Shown: piece by piece, positions 24,881 through 34,028 of the stretch
Position numbering within the stretch: the first letter of the stretch is position 1
Layout: each line of letters opens with the position of its first letter
DNA from: JADFGZ01 sp965222345
GTDB taxonomy: Bacteria > Acidobacteriota > Terriglobia > 2-12-FULL-54-10
Assembly: GCA_965222345.1 (NCBI GenBank)
Contig: CBDCTS010000006.1
Span: forward strand, 25,969 to 89,968
Reading direction: 5' to 3'
Length of the DNA: 64,000 nucleotides
Program-made: the position numbers and the translations under genes
The notes under the pieces: generated by a model
The model's input: the letters and a program-made list of their open reading frames with translations, nothing else
The model's database searches: none
What the model was told of the DNA's origin: nothing

Positions 24881-25436
24881 ATGCAGCGTCAACGCGGCGG
24901 CTTGATTCCCATCGGTGATGCCCTCTCCGGCATGGGCGGACCGATGAAGTCGATCCGCGAAGCCTCGCCCCAGGCGTTGCACCACTTCACCCGCTTCGAT
25001 CAGGTGAACCAGCTTGTCAGCGCCAGCGAAGCGGACCCCGACCGGGGCTTTGGCGCGAACGATGGCGCTGTGCTCGTTGTCCCGGAGCAACCCCGGCAAC
25101 CGGAAAGAGTACAAGCGCGTCAACGGACCTTTCACCCTCTACATGGTCGCCGGTGGCGGCAACAAGCTGCCCTACGGCAACCTGCCGCGCCTGTTGCTGG
25201 CCTGGGTCTCGACCGAAGCGGTGCGGACCCAAAGCCGCGAGCTGATTCTAGGGAAGTCGCTTTCCGAGTTCATGCGGACCCTCGGCATATACAACAGCGG
25301 CGGCAACCCCCAAATCCGCCTTCGTAATCAGATGCGGCGGCTCTTTCATTGCACGGTCTCGCTGATCTACGAGGACGAGCGCGGCGCGGCCAGCGCTCCG
25401 TTCCGGCTCACCTGGCGGCAGATCTACCGCCAGTAG
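24881..25436 (+). pseudogene. Damaged RepA (repA-3)
   Basis: It is homologous to the RepA at 1935 and 53178. The N-terminus (GGLIPIGDALSGMGG, HHFTRFDQVNQLVSASEAD) is followed by a 2-bp deletion near 25051, where ATGGCG has become GGCG. The frame then continues as TMALCSLSRSNPGN and LPRLLLAWVSTEAVRTQS. After IYEDERGAAS a large deletion joins to FRLTWRQIYRQ. Beyond 25436 it is fused to a coupling-protein fragment. It is non-functional. Confidence 0.9.
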
Positions 25437-26056
25437 TCTTGTCCACGGCCCGCCTCGACCAGGATTTGGCGGATGTCGTGGCAGAAGTCTCCCTTGACTT
25501 CTAGCACCAGCGCCGCCGCCCGTAGCTGCGAGGGACTGAAAATCTCCCGCGCCTCGACCGGGTGATGGACCTCCCCGATGACGATGGCCGGGGCCTTTTG
25601 TTGGGGATCAAGCGGCCACGGCGGGAGCTTGGCGAAGGGTGCGAAGTCGCGCCGCCGCCCCTCCAACCAGACCTTCCAAACGGTGACGGCAATAAGCCCG
25701 GACAGCATAACGGCAACGAAGGGCGAAACGTAGTACCACAGCAGCAGCCAATCGAAGAAATTGGGGGTGTGGTAGTTCACCAAAGCAAGCAAGGGGTTTT
25801 CATCAAGCGACGGGAAGGGACGCCGTACAAAGCTCCACACGGCATACCACAGACCGGCGAAAAAAAAGAGCACCAGAGCCGGAAGCGCTACAATGAATTG
25901 CCCGGCGCGAAACACGGCCCAGCCCAAGAGCACGAAACCTTGAACTACCAGCCAGCCCGCGACGGCGAAAACCCGGATCGGGTTTTTCCAGTTCATGGGG
26001 CCAGCGGGCCGGTGCCAAAGCTCTGTCAAATAAGGGCCGACCTCGCGCCATTTCAT
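25424..26056 (-). pseudogene. Truncated type IV coupling protein
   Basis: The N-terminal 200 residues of the protein at 35478-38138: MKWREVGPYLTELWHRP, several transmembrane helices, and the EVHHPVEAREIFSP segment. An internal in-frame deletion removes the Walker A region (FSP joins LRAAALVLEVKGDFCHDI), and the 3' two thirds are lost at the junction with repA-3. It cannot be a functional ATPase. Confidence 0.85.
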
Positions 26057-26416
26057 AGGTCCGTCTCCGGGGCTTTCAGCGCCGCTCCTGGGGGGCCGTT
26101 CCGAGCCTTCCCGCAGGGATAAATGAGGACGAGAGCGACCCCATGGGCCCGGATAGAAGCGTGTCCCACAGCGCGTCTATTCAAGGTCACATGCCCCCCC
26201 GCTTTGGGGGGGGGGTCGCTCTCGTCCCCGCCTTTCTCCCGCGTCCGAAGCGTGGGGGCCGATTCACAGCGGATAACCACAGCGGAATAAGGCACATAGG
26301 GGAAAGCGGCTGCGCCATATCTTGAGCCGAAATTTTGTCCCACCCCCCCCTCTAACCCTGGGGCAAAAACCATGCGGTCTTTTGGGACAACAAAATTCGC
26401 CGATTTTCCCTCTCTC
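26057..26416 (-). promoter_or_regulatory. Coupling-protein leader region, copy 1
   Basis: It lies between the winged-helix gene and the coupling-protein start. It contains a hairpin with perfect 16-bp arms (26127-26142 and 26212-26227, GGACGAGAGCGACCCC) and at least three copies of the motif TTGTCCCA/TGGGACAA (26162, 26335, 26382). Homologous regions at 38139-38496 and 40351-40708 have the same layout but a different motif at the same places. Confidence 0.65.
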
Positions 26417-27304
26417 TCAGCCGATCTCATCCGGGTCCGCAAACCGCACGGCCCGCCATGTCGAATAGTCGTCAATCGAGACTCCTTCCGTGACCTTGAC
26501 TTCGGGGCGACGTTGGAGTTCCACAGACCGTCTCCCGGCTTCCGCGAATCCTCCGTACCGGGCTAGAAATTCCTCGTCCTCCCCGCGCATCGCCTCGTGA
26601 ATCGCCTTGATCTCCTGCTTCGCCGTCAGCCCTTCAGCGGGTGTCCCTGGGTCCGCCGCCGCCCATGCTTCAAGCACTCGCGCCGTCCGATCCACGGTGG
26701 CATTTTCAACCCCAATACCGATCACCCGAACCTGCCGCCCCTTCTTGCGGAGCGCATCCCAAAGCGGCCCATGCGCGGCTCCCCACGAGTGGAGTTCGGT
26801 ATCCGTCTGGTGGCCCGGATTGACGTAGGCAAAGGTGACGATTTCAGGGTCCACGGCAAGGGGTAGTTTGAGCGCAAAGTAGCGCTTCTGGTTGCCAGCC
26901 ACACCGTAGTAAATCCGGCGCGGAATCAAGCGGCGCGGCAAGCCGAGCTTTTCAAAAAACTCGCCCTTCTCCGGCTCGGCGGGGAGCCAGTTCATACCCG
27001 GATGTTCCAGCACAAAATCCAGCGACAAAAGCCGCCGCATGACAACCGGCTTGCTGACTTTGCGCCGGTGGCGGATGTTCTTGACTGCCAGCGCCCGGTA
27101 GATCGCGTTGCTCGATATCCGGCATGTCATTCCTCCCCCATTGACTCGCGGCCACTCACTCTCGACCGCCGCTCGGCGCTCAACCAAGAGCTTGACGAAC
27201 CGATAGGCGTGTTTCCGATAAGTGTTGAAGTAATGACAGAATTGCGCCCGCGTGAAGACGCCGCTGTGAAGGCACACCAGCGCGATCCATTCCGCGTTCT
27301 GGCC
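26417..27304 (-). CDS. Winged-helix-like plasmid protein, possible leader regulator
   Basis: A 286-residue frame from 27277, open a little further to about 27304, where it joins unrelated DNA, so the true start is probably lost. The N-terminal part (LHSGVFTRAQFCHYFNTYRK, then RFVKLLVERRAAVE) resembles replication-relaxation-type winged helices. The C-terminal part includes VRVIGIGVENATVDRTARVL and ends VSIDDYSTWRAVRFA. Fragments of two further copies occur at 38497-38825 and 40294-40350, each followed by the same leader. It is a candidate for the protein that binds the leader motifs, an inference from linkage. Confidence 0.55.
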   Translation of the reverse strand, partial: GQNAEWIALVCLHSGVFTRAQFCHYFNTYRKHAYRFVKLLVERRAAVESEWPRVNGGGMTCRISSNAIYRALAVKNIRHRRKVSKPVVMRRLLSLDFVLEHPGMNWLPAEPEKGEFFEKLGLPRRLIPRRIYYGVAGNQKRYFALKLPLAVDPEIVTFAYVNPGHQTDTELHSWGAAHGPLWDALRKKGRQVRVIGIGVENATVDRTARVLEAWAAADPGTPAEGLTAKQEIKAIHEAMRGEDEEFLARYGGFAEAGRRSVELQRRPEVKVTEGVSIDDYSTWRAVRFADPDEIG

Positions 27305-27490
27305 GGTCCGCCGAGCAACTGCTCGGGGTCATCACCTGCCGGCGCGCGGACGGGCGCGAGATCGTGCTCGACCGGCTGCCGCTGGCGCGGGCGCTGGACC
27401 GCGCCGAGACGGTGCGGGCCGAGGAGGTCGTACTCTCGGTCCCGGACGGGCGCAGCGTCACGACGCTCATCAACGCCACCCCGTTCCGCG
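27305..27490 (+). pseudogene. Fragment of a PAS/GAF-type regulator
   Basis: The plus frame reads GVITCRRADGREIVLDRL, then DGRSVTTLINATPFRDPDDA, typical of a PAS-like sensor domain. It has no native start or stop. It looks like chromosomal DNA trapped between plasmid modules. Confidence 0.5.
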
Positions 27491-27499
27491 ACCCGGACG

Positions 27500-27790
27500 A
27501 CGCGCTCTTTGGGTTGGGTTTTGTTGTCGTTGCGTTCCCCCGTTCTGCCGCGGTTTGCCGTAAGTCTTGTGTTTCCAGTTCTTTACCTATAAGGAAGGTT
27601 TTGGTTTTGTCTTTTGCGGGGGGCGTCAGCCCCCCGCTTTGGGTGGTTTATCGTTTGTTTTCAGCGAGTTATCCACAGACTCGTCGCTTCTACTACTTGT
27701 TCTTTACTACTTGTATGGGTAGGCGTTTTGACCGTGGAAAACTGTTTCAAATCACACAAGGCCGTGGAAATAAGCGATTTAAGGTCTTGT
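27500..27790 (-). other. Remnant iteron origin of the repA-1 type
   Basis: Inverted relative to 54240-54560. It contains the 9-bp-stem hairpin GCGGGGGGC-GTCA-GCCCCCCGC (27616-27637), DnaA box TTATCCACA (27669-27677), the AT-rich ACTACTTGTTCTTTAC repeats, and two GTGGAAA boxes. Only one iteron-like unit (around ATGGGTAGGCGTTTTGACC) remains between the AT repeats and the GTGGAAA box, so the origin is probably inactive. Confidence 0.65.
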
Positions 27791-27947
27791 GGCCCTTGTG
27801 TGGCTCACGGTATAGGGGAGATCCAATCCGGCGCGCAAAGGGTGCTGACGGGCCGCTGAGAGGTCGGGTTTGGTTGGCTACGTTGTTTTTCGACAGGTGT
27901 GATGGCATTACTATCGGAAGAGTTATAGGAGATGTAACTATAGGCTT

Positions 27948-27993
27948 GCGTACCAAAGTGCCCGTGGAAAGCGTACCAAAGTGCCCGTGGAAA
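27948..27993. other. Tandem iterons next to repA-2
   Basis: Two perfect 23-bp tandem units (GCGTACCAAAGTGCCCGTGG plus AAA) end 73 bp from the repA-2 stop. The 23-bp period matches the iterons at 6217-6259, and both belong to the second RepA family. This is the likely origin for the initiator at 28067. Confidence 0.75.
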
Positions 27994-28066
27994 ACTTCAC
28001 CTGCCCACAAGCAGGCCAATCGTTCTAAGATCATCTGCAAGAAGAGTTTTGCGCAGCTTTCAGGGC

Positions 28067-29029
28067 CTATGCGCACAGCTCCTTGCGCGAGATCGGTGGG
28101 GGCGACTGCCTCAGGTGCAGCCCCTTGGAATTGGGGCGGAGCTGAGCCTGCGGATATTGCGTGAGAACATCTCTGAGGGTATTCAGAAAGACTTGCCGGA
28201 ACTTACGGATCGAACGGTAGTTGGTGCCGAACTGCCCCTGTAGCGAAACCCATGGGACAAAGGCCTCGGTTTGGGGGTGGATGCGGCACAGACGCTGCGA
28301 CAGCCACGCGTAGATGTCGAGCCCCATAGCACTGTGCGAAAGCGCAGCAACGGCGCGTGGATCAAGCGGTACGGCATGGTTGACGAGGCTCTGGTAGTAG
28401 TCGAGTGAAAGCGTCACCGTAGAGGGCCAGAGAATGCGCTGATTGGAGGCCTTGGGAAACCACAGGTCAAATTCGGAGATGACGGCCGCCCTACCCTGCT
28501 TTTGAACTCTCCCTCCTGCGGCAAAGCGCATTTCGGCGGCGGCCAGAGCGGAAACCTGCTCTTTCATCGCGCGGATTTCGCGGCCGTTGAGCTCGCGGCT
28601 CTCACCGCGCCTGGGCGAGAGAACCTGACTGAAATAGGCCGACATGCTGTCGCCGACATCGATGACATTGGACTGGGTGACGATCGCTGCCGTATTCAGG
28701 TGAATGAGCACAAGCCGAGCTTTTGGGCCGAAGGGTAGGGGCAACTCGACCCAGGCGTCCTCACGTTCGCTGTAAGCGGTCCCGGCTTCCACGCGGAGCA
28801 TGGTGTACCCGTTGCGGCGCTCAAGAACGCGCTCGGCCGTGCGGCGGTACGGCAATGAGGTTTGACAAAGAACCGTGTGCTGATAAGTGGGTAGGCCTTC
28901 TTCGCCCATCCCGATCTCGGCGGCGGCCTCGATCAAACGCCACTGGGTTTTCGTGGGCGGCTTGAACCTGAGGTCAGCTTTCATAAGATCGCCGATCGGC
29001 GTCAGGCCGCCTGTGTGTTCCTTTTTCAT
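28067..29029 (-). CDS. repA: Plasmid replication initiator RepA (repA-2, second family)
   Basis: A 320-residue RepA-type protein distinct from repA-1 and repA-4. Landmarks are GGLTPIGDLMKADLRF, a VELPLPFGPKARLVLIHLNT block, MSAYFSQVL, and the C-terminal winged-helix part with LGLDIYAWLSQRL, WVSLQGQFGTNYRSI and SKGLHLRQSPPPI. It is complete. The tandem iterons lie just past its 3' end, and parB and parA lie upstream in the same orientation. Short GTACGGTTAATACGATT sequences before the start could be operators. Confidence 0.88.
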   Translation of the reverse strand: MKKEHTGGLTPIGDLMKADLRFKPPTKTQWRLIEAAAEIGMGEEGLPTYQHTVLCQTSLPYRRTAERVLERRNGYTMLRVEAGTAYSEREDAWVELPLPFGPKARLVLIHLNTAAIVTQSNVIDVGDSMSAYFSQVLSPRRGESRELNGREIRAMKEQVSALAAAEMRFAAGGRVQKQGRAAVISEFDLWFPKASNQRILWPSTVTLSLDYYQSLVNHAVPLDPRAVAALSHSAMGLDIYAWLSQRLCRIHPQTEAFVPWVSLQGQFGTNYRSIRKFRQVFLNTLRDVLTQYPQAQLRPNSKGLHLRQSPPPISRKELCA

Positions 29030-29063
29030 GATCCAACTACAATGATTTGTACGGTTAATACGA

Positions 29064-29435
29064 TTATGACGAACCCCTGCTCCGCCCCGGTTTGAGCTTT
29101 TCGACGGCTTTTGCCGTCTTGATCAACTGGGCAGGCCTCATCTGTGCAAGAGTCTTAAGCCCGGCGCGCACAAGCTCGCTCTTAGAGACGTTATGGCCGT
29201 TCTTCAGTAGTGCGGCCTGCAGCTCGGACAGCAAGGCGTAGTCAAACTCAGGAAAAGAGAAGGTGTCCCGGATGACCGGGATCTTTTTCGGAGGCTTAGG
29301 CTTGGCGTGGCGGGCCGAGCCGGGGCCGCCACGCGCTCCTAGGACGCTGTCCGCTCGTTCGAAGCGCTTGTCTACAGCGGCGCTCTCATCTTGTAGCGAC
29401 TTGGCGAGCGCGCCGCTCAGCGGGTCTTTGTTCAT
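29064..29435 (-). CDS. ParB-like small centromere-binding protein
   Basis: 123 residues from the ATG at 29435, chosen because AAGGAGAATTC precedes it; longer in-frame starts would overlap parA heavily. The N-terminus is basic and flexible. The C-terminal half (FPEFDYALLSELQAALLKNG, then SKSELVRAGLKTL) resembles ribbon-helix-helix ParB/ParG-type proteins. It overlaps the parA end by 50 bp. It probably binds the repeats upstream of parA. Confidence 0.72.
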   Translation of the reverse strand: MNKDPLSGALAKSLQDESAAVDKRFERADSVLGARGGPGSARHAKPKPPKKIPVIRDTFSFPEFDYALLSELQAALLKNGHNVSKSELVRAGLKTLAQMRPAQLIKTAKAVEKLKPGRSRGSS

Positions 29436-30105
29436 TTGCGAATTCTCCTTGGATGACTGATAAAACCTCGTCCGTGAGCGCCTCAACTTCGCTAATAGCG
29501 GCTGCGGCACCAGCTCCCAGATGGTGGACAGTCTGACCGTAGGCCGCTGCATGGCGGTAAGCCTCGCGATCACCAATCTGCGTGCGGCAGAGCGAGATGC
29601 GGTATTTCGGCAAAATCTCAAGCGTCTTGGCGACCAGCCGTGTATTGGGCTTACGCTGATTGATGAGAAGGCGGGCCTGCAGATGCTCGTTTATGACCTC
29701 GGCCGCTTCGATCACTGTGCGGATAGCAACGCCGGCCCAAAGATCGGGCGGCGATGGGATCACCGGTACAAGCCCGAGATCAGCAATCAGCAGTGCGCTT
29801 AGGGATACGGGCGAGAAGGCCGAGGGTGGACAGTCAACGACGATGAAGTCGTAATCGCCAACGAACTTCTTTACCTCGCGGTGTAGCTTAGCGTCGGCAT
29901 TGGCCAGACCGGCGATGCTGGCAGGGAAGGGAGCTTCATCGGCCGCTGAAGCCGCCCAACGTGTGGCGGTGCCTTGTGGATCCGCATCAACAACCAAAAC
30001 CTTGGAGCCACGCCTAGCCAGCGTTCCAGCAAGGTTCATGACCGTTGTAGTCTTACCGGGGCCGCCTTTCTGGTTGACGACAGCGATGATCTTAGCTTGG
30101 CTCAT
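29386..30105 (-). CDS. parA: Partition ATPase ParA
   Basis: A 239-residue Walker-type ATPase for plasmid segregation. The deviant Walker A NQKGGPGKTTTVMNLA, the A' motif VVDADPQGTATRW and Walker B FIVVDCPP are all present. There is no N-terminal helix-turn-helix, so it is a small ParA of type Ib. It is followed by the overlapping parB-like gene and repA-2, giving a compact parA-parB-repA operon. Confidence 0.92.
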   Translation of the reverse strand: MSQAKIIAVVNQKGGPGKTTTVMNLAGTLARRGSKVLVVDADPQGTATRWAASAADEAPFPASIAGLANADAKLHREVKKFVGDYDFIVVDCPPSAFSPVSLSALLIADLGLVPVIPSPPDLWAGVAIRTVIEAAEVINEHLQARLLINQRKPNTRLVAKTLEILPKYRISLCRTQIGDREAYRHAAAYGQTVHHLGAGAAAAISEVEALTDEVLSVIQGEFANEQRPAERRARQVATR

Positions 30106-30300
30106 ATAGTATCAACGATTGGTATGAATTGTATCGTATGCAGGGTTGGTACGGTATGCCTAAAAAAAGAATACCTGAGTCGGACTGCTAAAACAATAGG
30201 GCAGGGAAATGTTTTCCTCAGTAGTCCCGCCGGCTGCAGGTCACGAGCGCCGTGGTCCGATTCCTCCTCCGCCTGAGCCTGGAGAAGACCGCTATCTGGT
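30106..30300. promoter_or_regulatory. Putative parS and parA promoter region
   Basis: Repeated short motifs occur just upstream of parA: GGTATG, ATCGTATGC, TACGGTATGCC. Related GTACGG and TACGATT elements precede repA-2. Such clustered repeats are usual for ParB/ParG sites. The rest shows no gene. Confidence 0.5.
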
Positions 30301-30483
30301 CTACGCCACAAACTGAAGCTTCACCCCGCAGGCAGCGGCGATCTTGGTAACCGTGCCGAGCCGAGGATCTCTGCTTCCCGACAAGCCGCGAGAGAGGCCC
30401 ACACGGTCGACGGCGGCTCGCCGTGCGATTTCAGATACGCCGCCCTGTGCCGCCACCACGTTACGAAAAGCTTTCATCAACAA
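30301..30483 (-). pseudogene. Addiction-module antidote-like protein, 5' truncated
   Basis: About 60 residues: MKAFRNVVAAQGGVSEIARR, then LGTVTKIAAACGVKLQFV. This is the helix-turn-helix end of HI1420-type antidotes. The N-terminal third is missing where it meets an integrase fragment, and no toxin gene is adjacent. Confidence 0.6.
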
Positions 30484-30519
30484 TCGAGGGTCGCCGTCGA
30501 ACTCCTCTGTTGCGTTTGA

Positions 30520-30960
30520 TCAAGGAAAGTGCACCCGAAGTGGATCCCGCTTCGCCTTCATGCGCGCGGCGGGGATGGTCCAGACGCCCGCGTCCAGATC
30601 CATTTCGTCCCACGTCGCCAGGCGCACTTCGCCGGATCGCGCCGCCGTCAGCACCAGGAACTCGAACGCCCGCTTGGTGGTGACCGCGGCCTGGGAGGCT
30701 CGCACCGTCGCGAGGGCGTCCGCCACCGCGCCGTGGGGTAGCGCCCGCATGTGCTGGACGACGGCCTGCTGCCGTCCGAGGGCCTGCCCGAGGGCGTCGC
30801 CCGCCGGGTTGTCCGGCCGGTAGCCCATCGCGACCGCCCACTTCATCACGGCACCGATCCGCTGCCGCACCCGCCGTGCGGTCTCGGGCTTGTCGTGCCA
30901 GATCGGGGTGAGGATTGCCAAGACCTCGGCCGTCGTCACCTCGGACACGGGCAGCACCAC
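30520..30960 (-). pseudogene. Tyrosine integrase fragment (P4-like)
   Basis: The core-binding domain and the start of the catalytic domain: PVSEVTTAEVLAILTPIW, then ETARRVRQRIGAVMKWAV and FLVLTAARSGEVRLATWDEM, with the first catalytic arginine. The remaining catalytic residues are absent. It is truncated at both ends. Confidence 0.75.
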
Positions 30961-31039
30961 GGCGGCGGCCTCCTCGACCGTGGGCGATCACGGTCTGATG
31001 TAGGTAGCGGTCCTCGGCGGAAGCCTCAGATTCGCGTTC

Positions 31040-31383
31040 TCGCCGCGCGCCCTCTTCGGGTCCGAGAGAGCGGCTGGGGTACTGAACTGTTTGGTGACTA
31101 CGATCCGGAAAAGGTTTTGGTCCGCATCTGGATGCGCACGGCTGTACGAAAGAAGGTCACTTGCTTTGGAACCTTCCTAAGCACCCTGTGCCATGAATTC
31201 TGTCATCACCTGGACTACGGGCGGTTCGGTTTCCAGGACTCGCCTCACACCAGAGGGTTCTATGAGCGCGCTGCTGACCTCTACCATCATGCGCGCGGCA
31301 CGCCACGGAAGCCGCTCTTTTGGGTGCCGCTGCCGGGTGACCGCTGGCGCATCGACTGGCCGCAGACAAAACGCCGTGGATGA
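31040..31383 (+). pseudogene. HExxH metallopeptidase fragment
   Basis: The plus frame gives GTELFGDYDPEKVLVRIWM, then GTFLSTLCHEFCHHLDYGRF with an HExxH zinc site, and ends in FWVPLPGDRWRIDWPQTK with its own stop. The 5' part is missing. It looks like a conserved chromosomal gene whose start was lost. It ends five bases before the stop of the convergent gene. Confidence 0.55.
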
Positions 31384-31387
31384 GTCG

Positions 31388-31909
31388 CTACCTTTCGGAG
31401 TTGGGCGGGTGGTTTTTCTCTACGGTTCGGCGGAAGGCCGGCCAGTCGTTGGCCATCGCCTGCGAGAGTTCAAGCAGCTTGGCAGCCAGGTCCTTGGCGC
31501 CGCTAAATGTAATCCGCAGTTCCCCGGGCCGCAACGCAATGCCGGCGGAAAGATCCTCGAGGAGGCGCTCACGTACATCCACCGCAGCCGGAATGCGCAC
31601 ATGTTGCGCTGCCAGCTGTCGACGCGCGAGGTCGAGGGCCTCCACCATGCGGGCGCGGCGGTTCCCTTCCCACTGGAAAACCCCGGCGGCGGCCGTCCGC
31701 TCCAGGCGCGCGATGAGAGCCTCCCGCGACACCGCCGCGGCGTTACCGACCCGCAGTCCCTCGAGGCCCGCCATGATCTGTCGTGCGCGGCGCTGGCGCA
31801 CACGGAAGAGTTTTTCTACCGCCGCGCGGTCGAGGTGAGTGGATGTCATGGAACGCAGGTCTGAGAGGATTTCGTCAAGTTGATGAAACCAGGCGGGTTG
31901 GGCGGGCAT
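31388..31909 (-). CDS. Conserved-looking hypothetical with helix-turn-helix
   Basis: 173 residues. A DNA-binding-like segment (RAAVEKLFRVRQRRARQIMA, then VSREALIARLE) precedes a helical middle and a beta-rich end (GIALRPGELRITFSGAKDLA). I do not recognise the family. It converges on the metallopeptidase fragment with almost no gap, so the two may have moved together from one chromosomal locus. Confidence 0.5.
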   Translation of the reverse strand: MPAQPAWFHQLDEILSDLRSMTSTHLDRAAVEKLFRVRQRRARQIMAGLEGLRVGNAAAVSREALIARLERTAAAGVFQWEGNRRARMVEALDLARRQLAAQHVRIPAAVDVRERLLEDLSAGIALRPGELRITFSGAKDLAAKLLELSQAMANDWPAFRRTVEKNHPPNSER

Positions 31910-32038
31910 GGGGGGGAGCTCCTGCTCTACTATACGTTAGGGAGCGATCCGGCATTATGGCCTGCCGGGGAGCGGTTTTAGCGGGAGTTAATCACGCATG
32001 ATAAAGGATATTATCATTCATATATTGAGCAGGTCCTC

Positions 32039-32810
32039 ATGCCCGACTACCCGACACTGATTCCCAAGACCACAACCCCAACACCGGAAACTCTCCCGGG
32101 CGGCGGTATCCAGCTCCCCGCCCTCTTCTCTCCCGACTCGGCCACCGCCCAGCGCGTCCTCGAGTTCTTCACCGCCAACATCAGGAACCCTCACACCCGC
32201 AAGGCCTACGCCACCGCCGTCCGCGGCTTCGCCGCTTGGACGGACACCGTCGGCATCGCCCATCTCCGCTACGTCAAGCCACTCCATGTCGCCGCCTATA
32301 TCGAGCAGTTGCAGAGCCGATACCTTCGCACGCGTGGGCGCGGTGCTCAAGATGCGCCTCGAGGACGTATTCACGCAAGGCCGCCACACCTGGGTGCGGC
32401 TCCACGAGAAAGGCGGCAAGCATCACCAGATGCCCTGTCACCACAAACTCGAGTCCTACCTGCAGCAGTACATCGATACTCTCGATGTAACAGCGCTCGA
32501 GGACGGCTCGACGCTCGACCCCAAGGCCTGGACCTTCCCTACGGCCGCAGGACGCTCCGGCCGTCTCAGCAACCGCCCGATGGGCCAGGCCGACGTGTAC
32601 CGCATGATCCGCCGCCGCGCCCTCGACGCGGGCATCGAGACGAAAATAGGCTGCCACCGCGCCACCGGCATCACGGAGTATTTGCGGAACGGGGGCAAAC
32701 TCGAAGTGGCGCAGCAGATGGCCAACCACGAATCCGCCCGCACCACCGGGCTCTACGACAGACGCAACGACCAGGTCTCGCTCGACGAGGTCGAGAGGAT
32801 TCTGATTTAA
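32039..32810 (+). pseudogene. Tyrosine recombinase with internal deletion
   Basis: The N-terminal core-binding domain (FFTANIRNPHTRKAYATAVR, then PLHVAAYIEQLQSR) is joined at about 32310, in a new frame, to the catalytic half (FARVGAVLKMRLEDVFTQGR, then CHRATGITEYL and MANHESARTTGLYDRR). The segment with the first catalytic arginine is lost. The catalytic tyrosine remains. A related fragment is at 62945-63270. Confidence 0.8.
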
Positions 32811-32881
32811 AGAGCAACCACTGGTGGCGCTAGGCTGGAACTGACAACGCGAACTCTTGCAGGTGTTCACGCGTTCTTGAC

Positions 32882-32936
32882 TGCACACATGCACTCATCT
32901 ACACTTGAAGGAATGCACGAGTGCACACATGCACAC
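32882..32936. promoter_or_regulatory. Repeats upstream of second parA
   Basis: TGCACACATGCAC occurs at 32882-32894 and again at about 32922-32934, with ATGCACGAGTGCAC between. A related GTGCACACGTGCATACC lies before the parB start (33559-33575). They are likely partition or operator sites. Confidence 0.6.
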
Positions 32937-32950
32937 CAAGAGGCGGTTTC

Positions 32951-33607
32951 GTGAAAACCATTGCCATTGTCAGCCAGAAAGGAGGATCGGGAAAAACGAC
33001 GCTTGCTTTGCACTTGGCCGTGGCTTCCGCTCAAGCCGACCGTAACGTTGCCATAATCGACCTCGATCCCCAAGCCTCTACGGCCAATTGGTCTGACCGA
33101 CGCAAGGCGGAGCTACCTGTTGTTCTTTCGGCCCATGCCAGCCGCTTGCGCCACGAAGCGACGCGGCTCAAGCAGACAGGAGGCGATACCCTCTATTTGG
33201 ACACTGCGCCTCATTCCGACAGCGCGGCTCTGGAGGCAGCCCTGGCCGCCGATCTTGTGCTCATCCCGTGTCGGCCTGCAATCTTGGACCTGGAGGCTAT
33301 CACCAATACGCTTGCCTTTATTCGCACCACAACAACGCCGGTAACGATCGTTCTTAATGCCGTTGCGCCGGTGGGGCAGGATGCCGCGCAAGCTGCCGAG
33401 GCGCTGACGGCCCTTGGAGTCGAAGTCTGTCCCGCGGCGCTGGGGAACCGGGTGGCATTTGCTCGAGCGCTAATCACCGGCCAGGCCGCCCAGGAGTTCG
33501 AGCCGCATGGGAAAGCCGCCGCCGAAGTAGAACGGTTGCACGAGTTCGTAATCAATCGTGTGCACACGTGCATACCTTCAAACAACGGAGGTTCAGCCAA
33601 TGGCTAA
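32951..33607 (+). CDS. parA: Partition ATPase ParA, second system
   Basis: 218 residues from GTG 32951, preferred because KTIAIVSQKGGSGKTTLALH is the natural ParA N-terminus; an upstream ATG at 32921 lies in the repeat region. Walker A, the A' motif IIDLDPQASTANW and TLYLDTAPHSDS are all present. It is a small ParA/MipZ-type protein, only distantly like the one at 29386. It overlaps the next gene by 8 bp. Confidence 0.9.
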   Translation: MKTIAIVSQKGGSGKTTLALHLAVASAQADRNVAIIDLDPQASTANWSDRRKAELPVVLSAHASRLRHEATRLKQTGGDTLYLDTAPHSDSAALEAALAADLVLIPCRPAILDLEAITNTLAFIRTTTTPVTIVLNAVAPVGQDAAQAAEALTALGVEVCPAALGNRVAFARALITGQAAQEFEPHGKAAAEVERLHEFVINRVHTCIPSNNGGSANG

Positions 33608-33848
33608 CAAATTTGCTAGTGCCCTTCGCAACACCCGCCAGACCGCCGTGCCCACCGTCCGTTCGAGCAATGAGCGTAGTATGCGCAAGCACATCGGCGG
33701 CTATTTCTATCCCGACGTCTCCACGCAACTGCGACACTTGGCGGTGGAAGAAAACAGCACCGTTCAGCAGCTTCTCGCAGAAGCGCTCGACTTGCTCTTT
33801 CAGGCGCGTGGCAAGCCCGTGATCGCACGGGAAAGGCGTCCCCGCTGA
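33600..33848 (+). CDS. ParB-like ribbon-helix-helix protein
   Basis: 82 residues from ATG 33600 (GGAGG upstream). After a basic N-terminus it has a ribbon-helix-helix signature: HIGGYFYPDVSTQLRHLAVE, then STVQQLLAEALDLLF. It is the partner of the preceding ParA. A CCGTCC/GGACGG hairpin follows at about 33857-33871 and may terminate the operon. Confidence 0.75.
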   Translation: MANKFASALRNTRQTAVPTVRSSNERSMRKHIGGYFYPDVSTQLRHLAVEENSTVQQLLAEALDLLFQARGKPVIARERRPR

Positions 33849-34028
33849 TGCCTGACCCGTCCGCCGGACGGCGCGAAAGCGATTTGGCGCAACACCGGAA
33901 GGCATGTCACCATTGAGCCTCGCCCGGCAATGCTCGATCAATGGAGCAAGGGGTAACGGGTGGGAAAGTGGACCGCCCGAATCGCGGCGCTTGCAGCGCG
34001 TCGGGGATGATCCAGGGAAACCGCGATT

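Noticed and set aside
26057..26475. 140-residue minus-strand frame across leader copy 1 as a gene
   Set aside because: It reads through the hairpin and G-tracts, is not kept as a continuous frame in the other two leader copies, and has no known domain.
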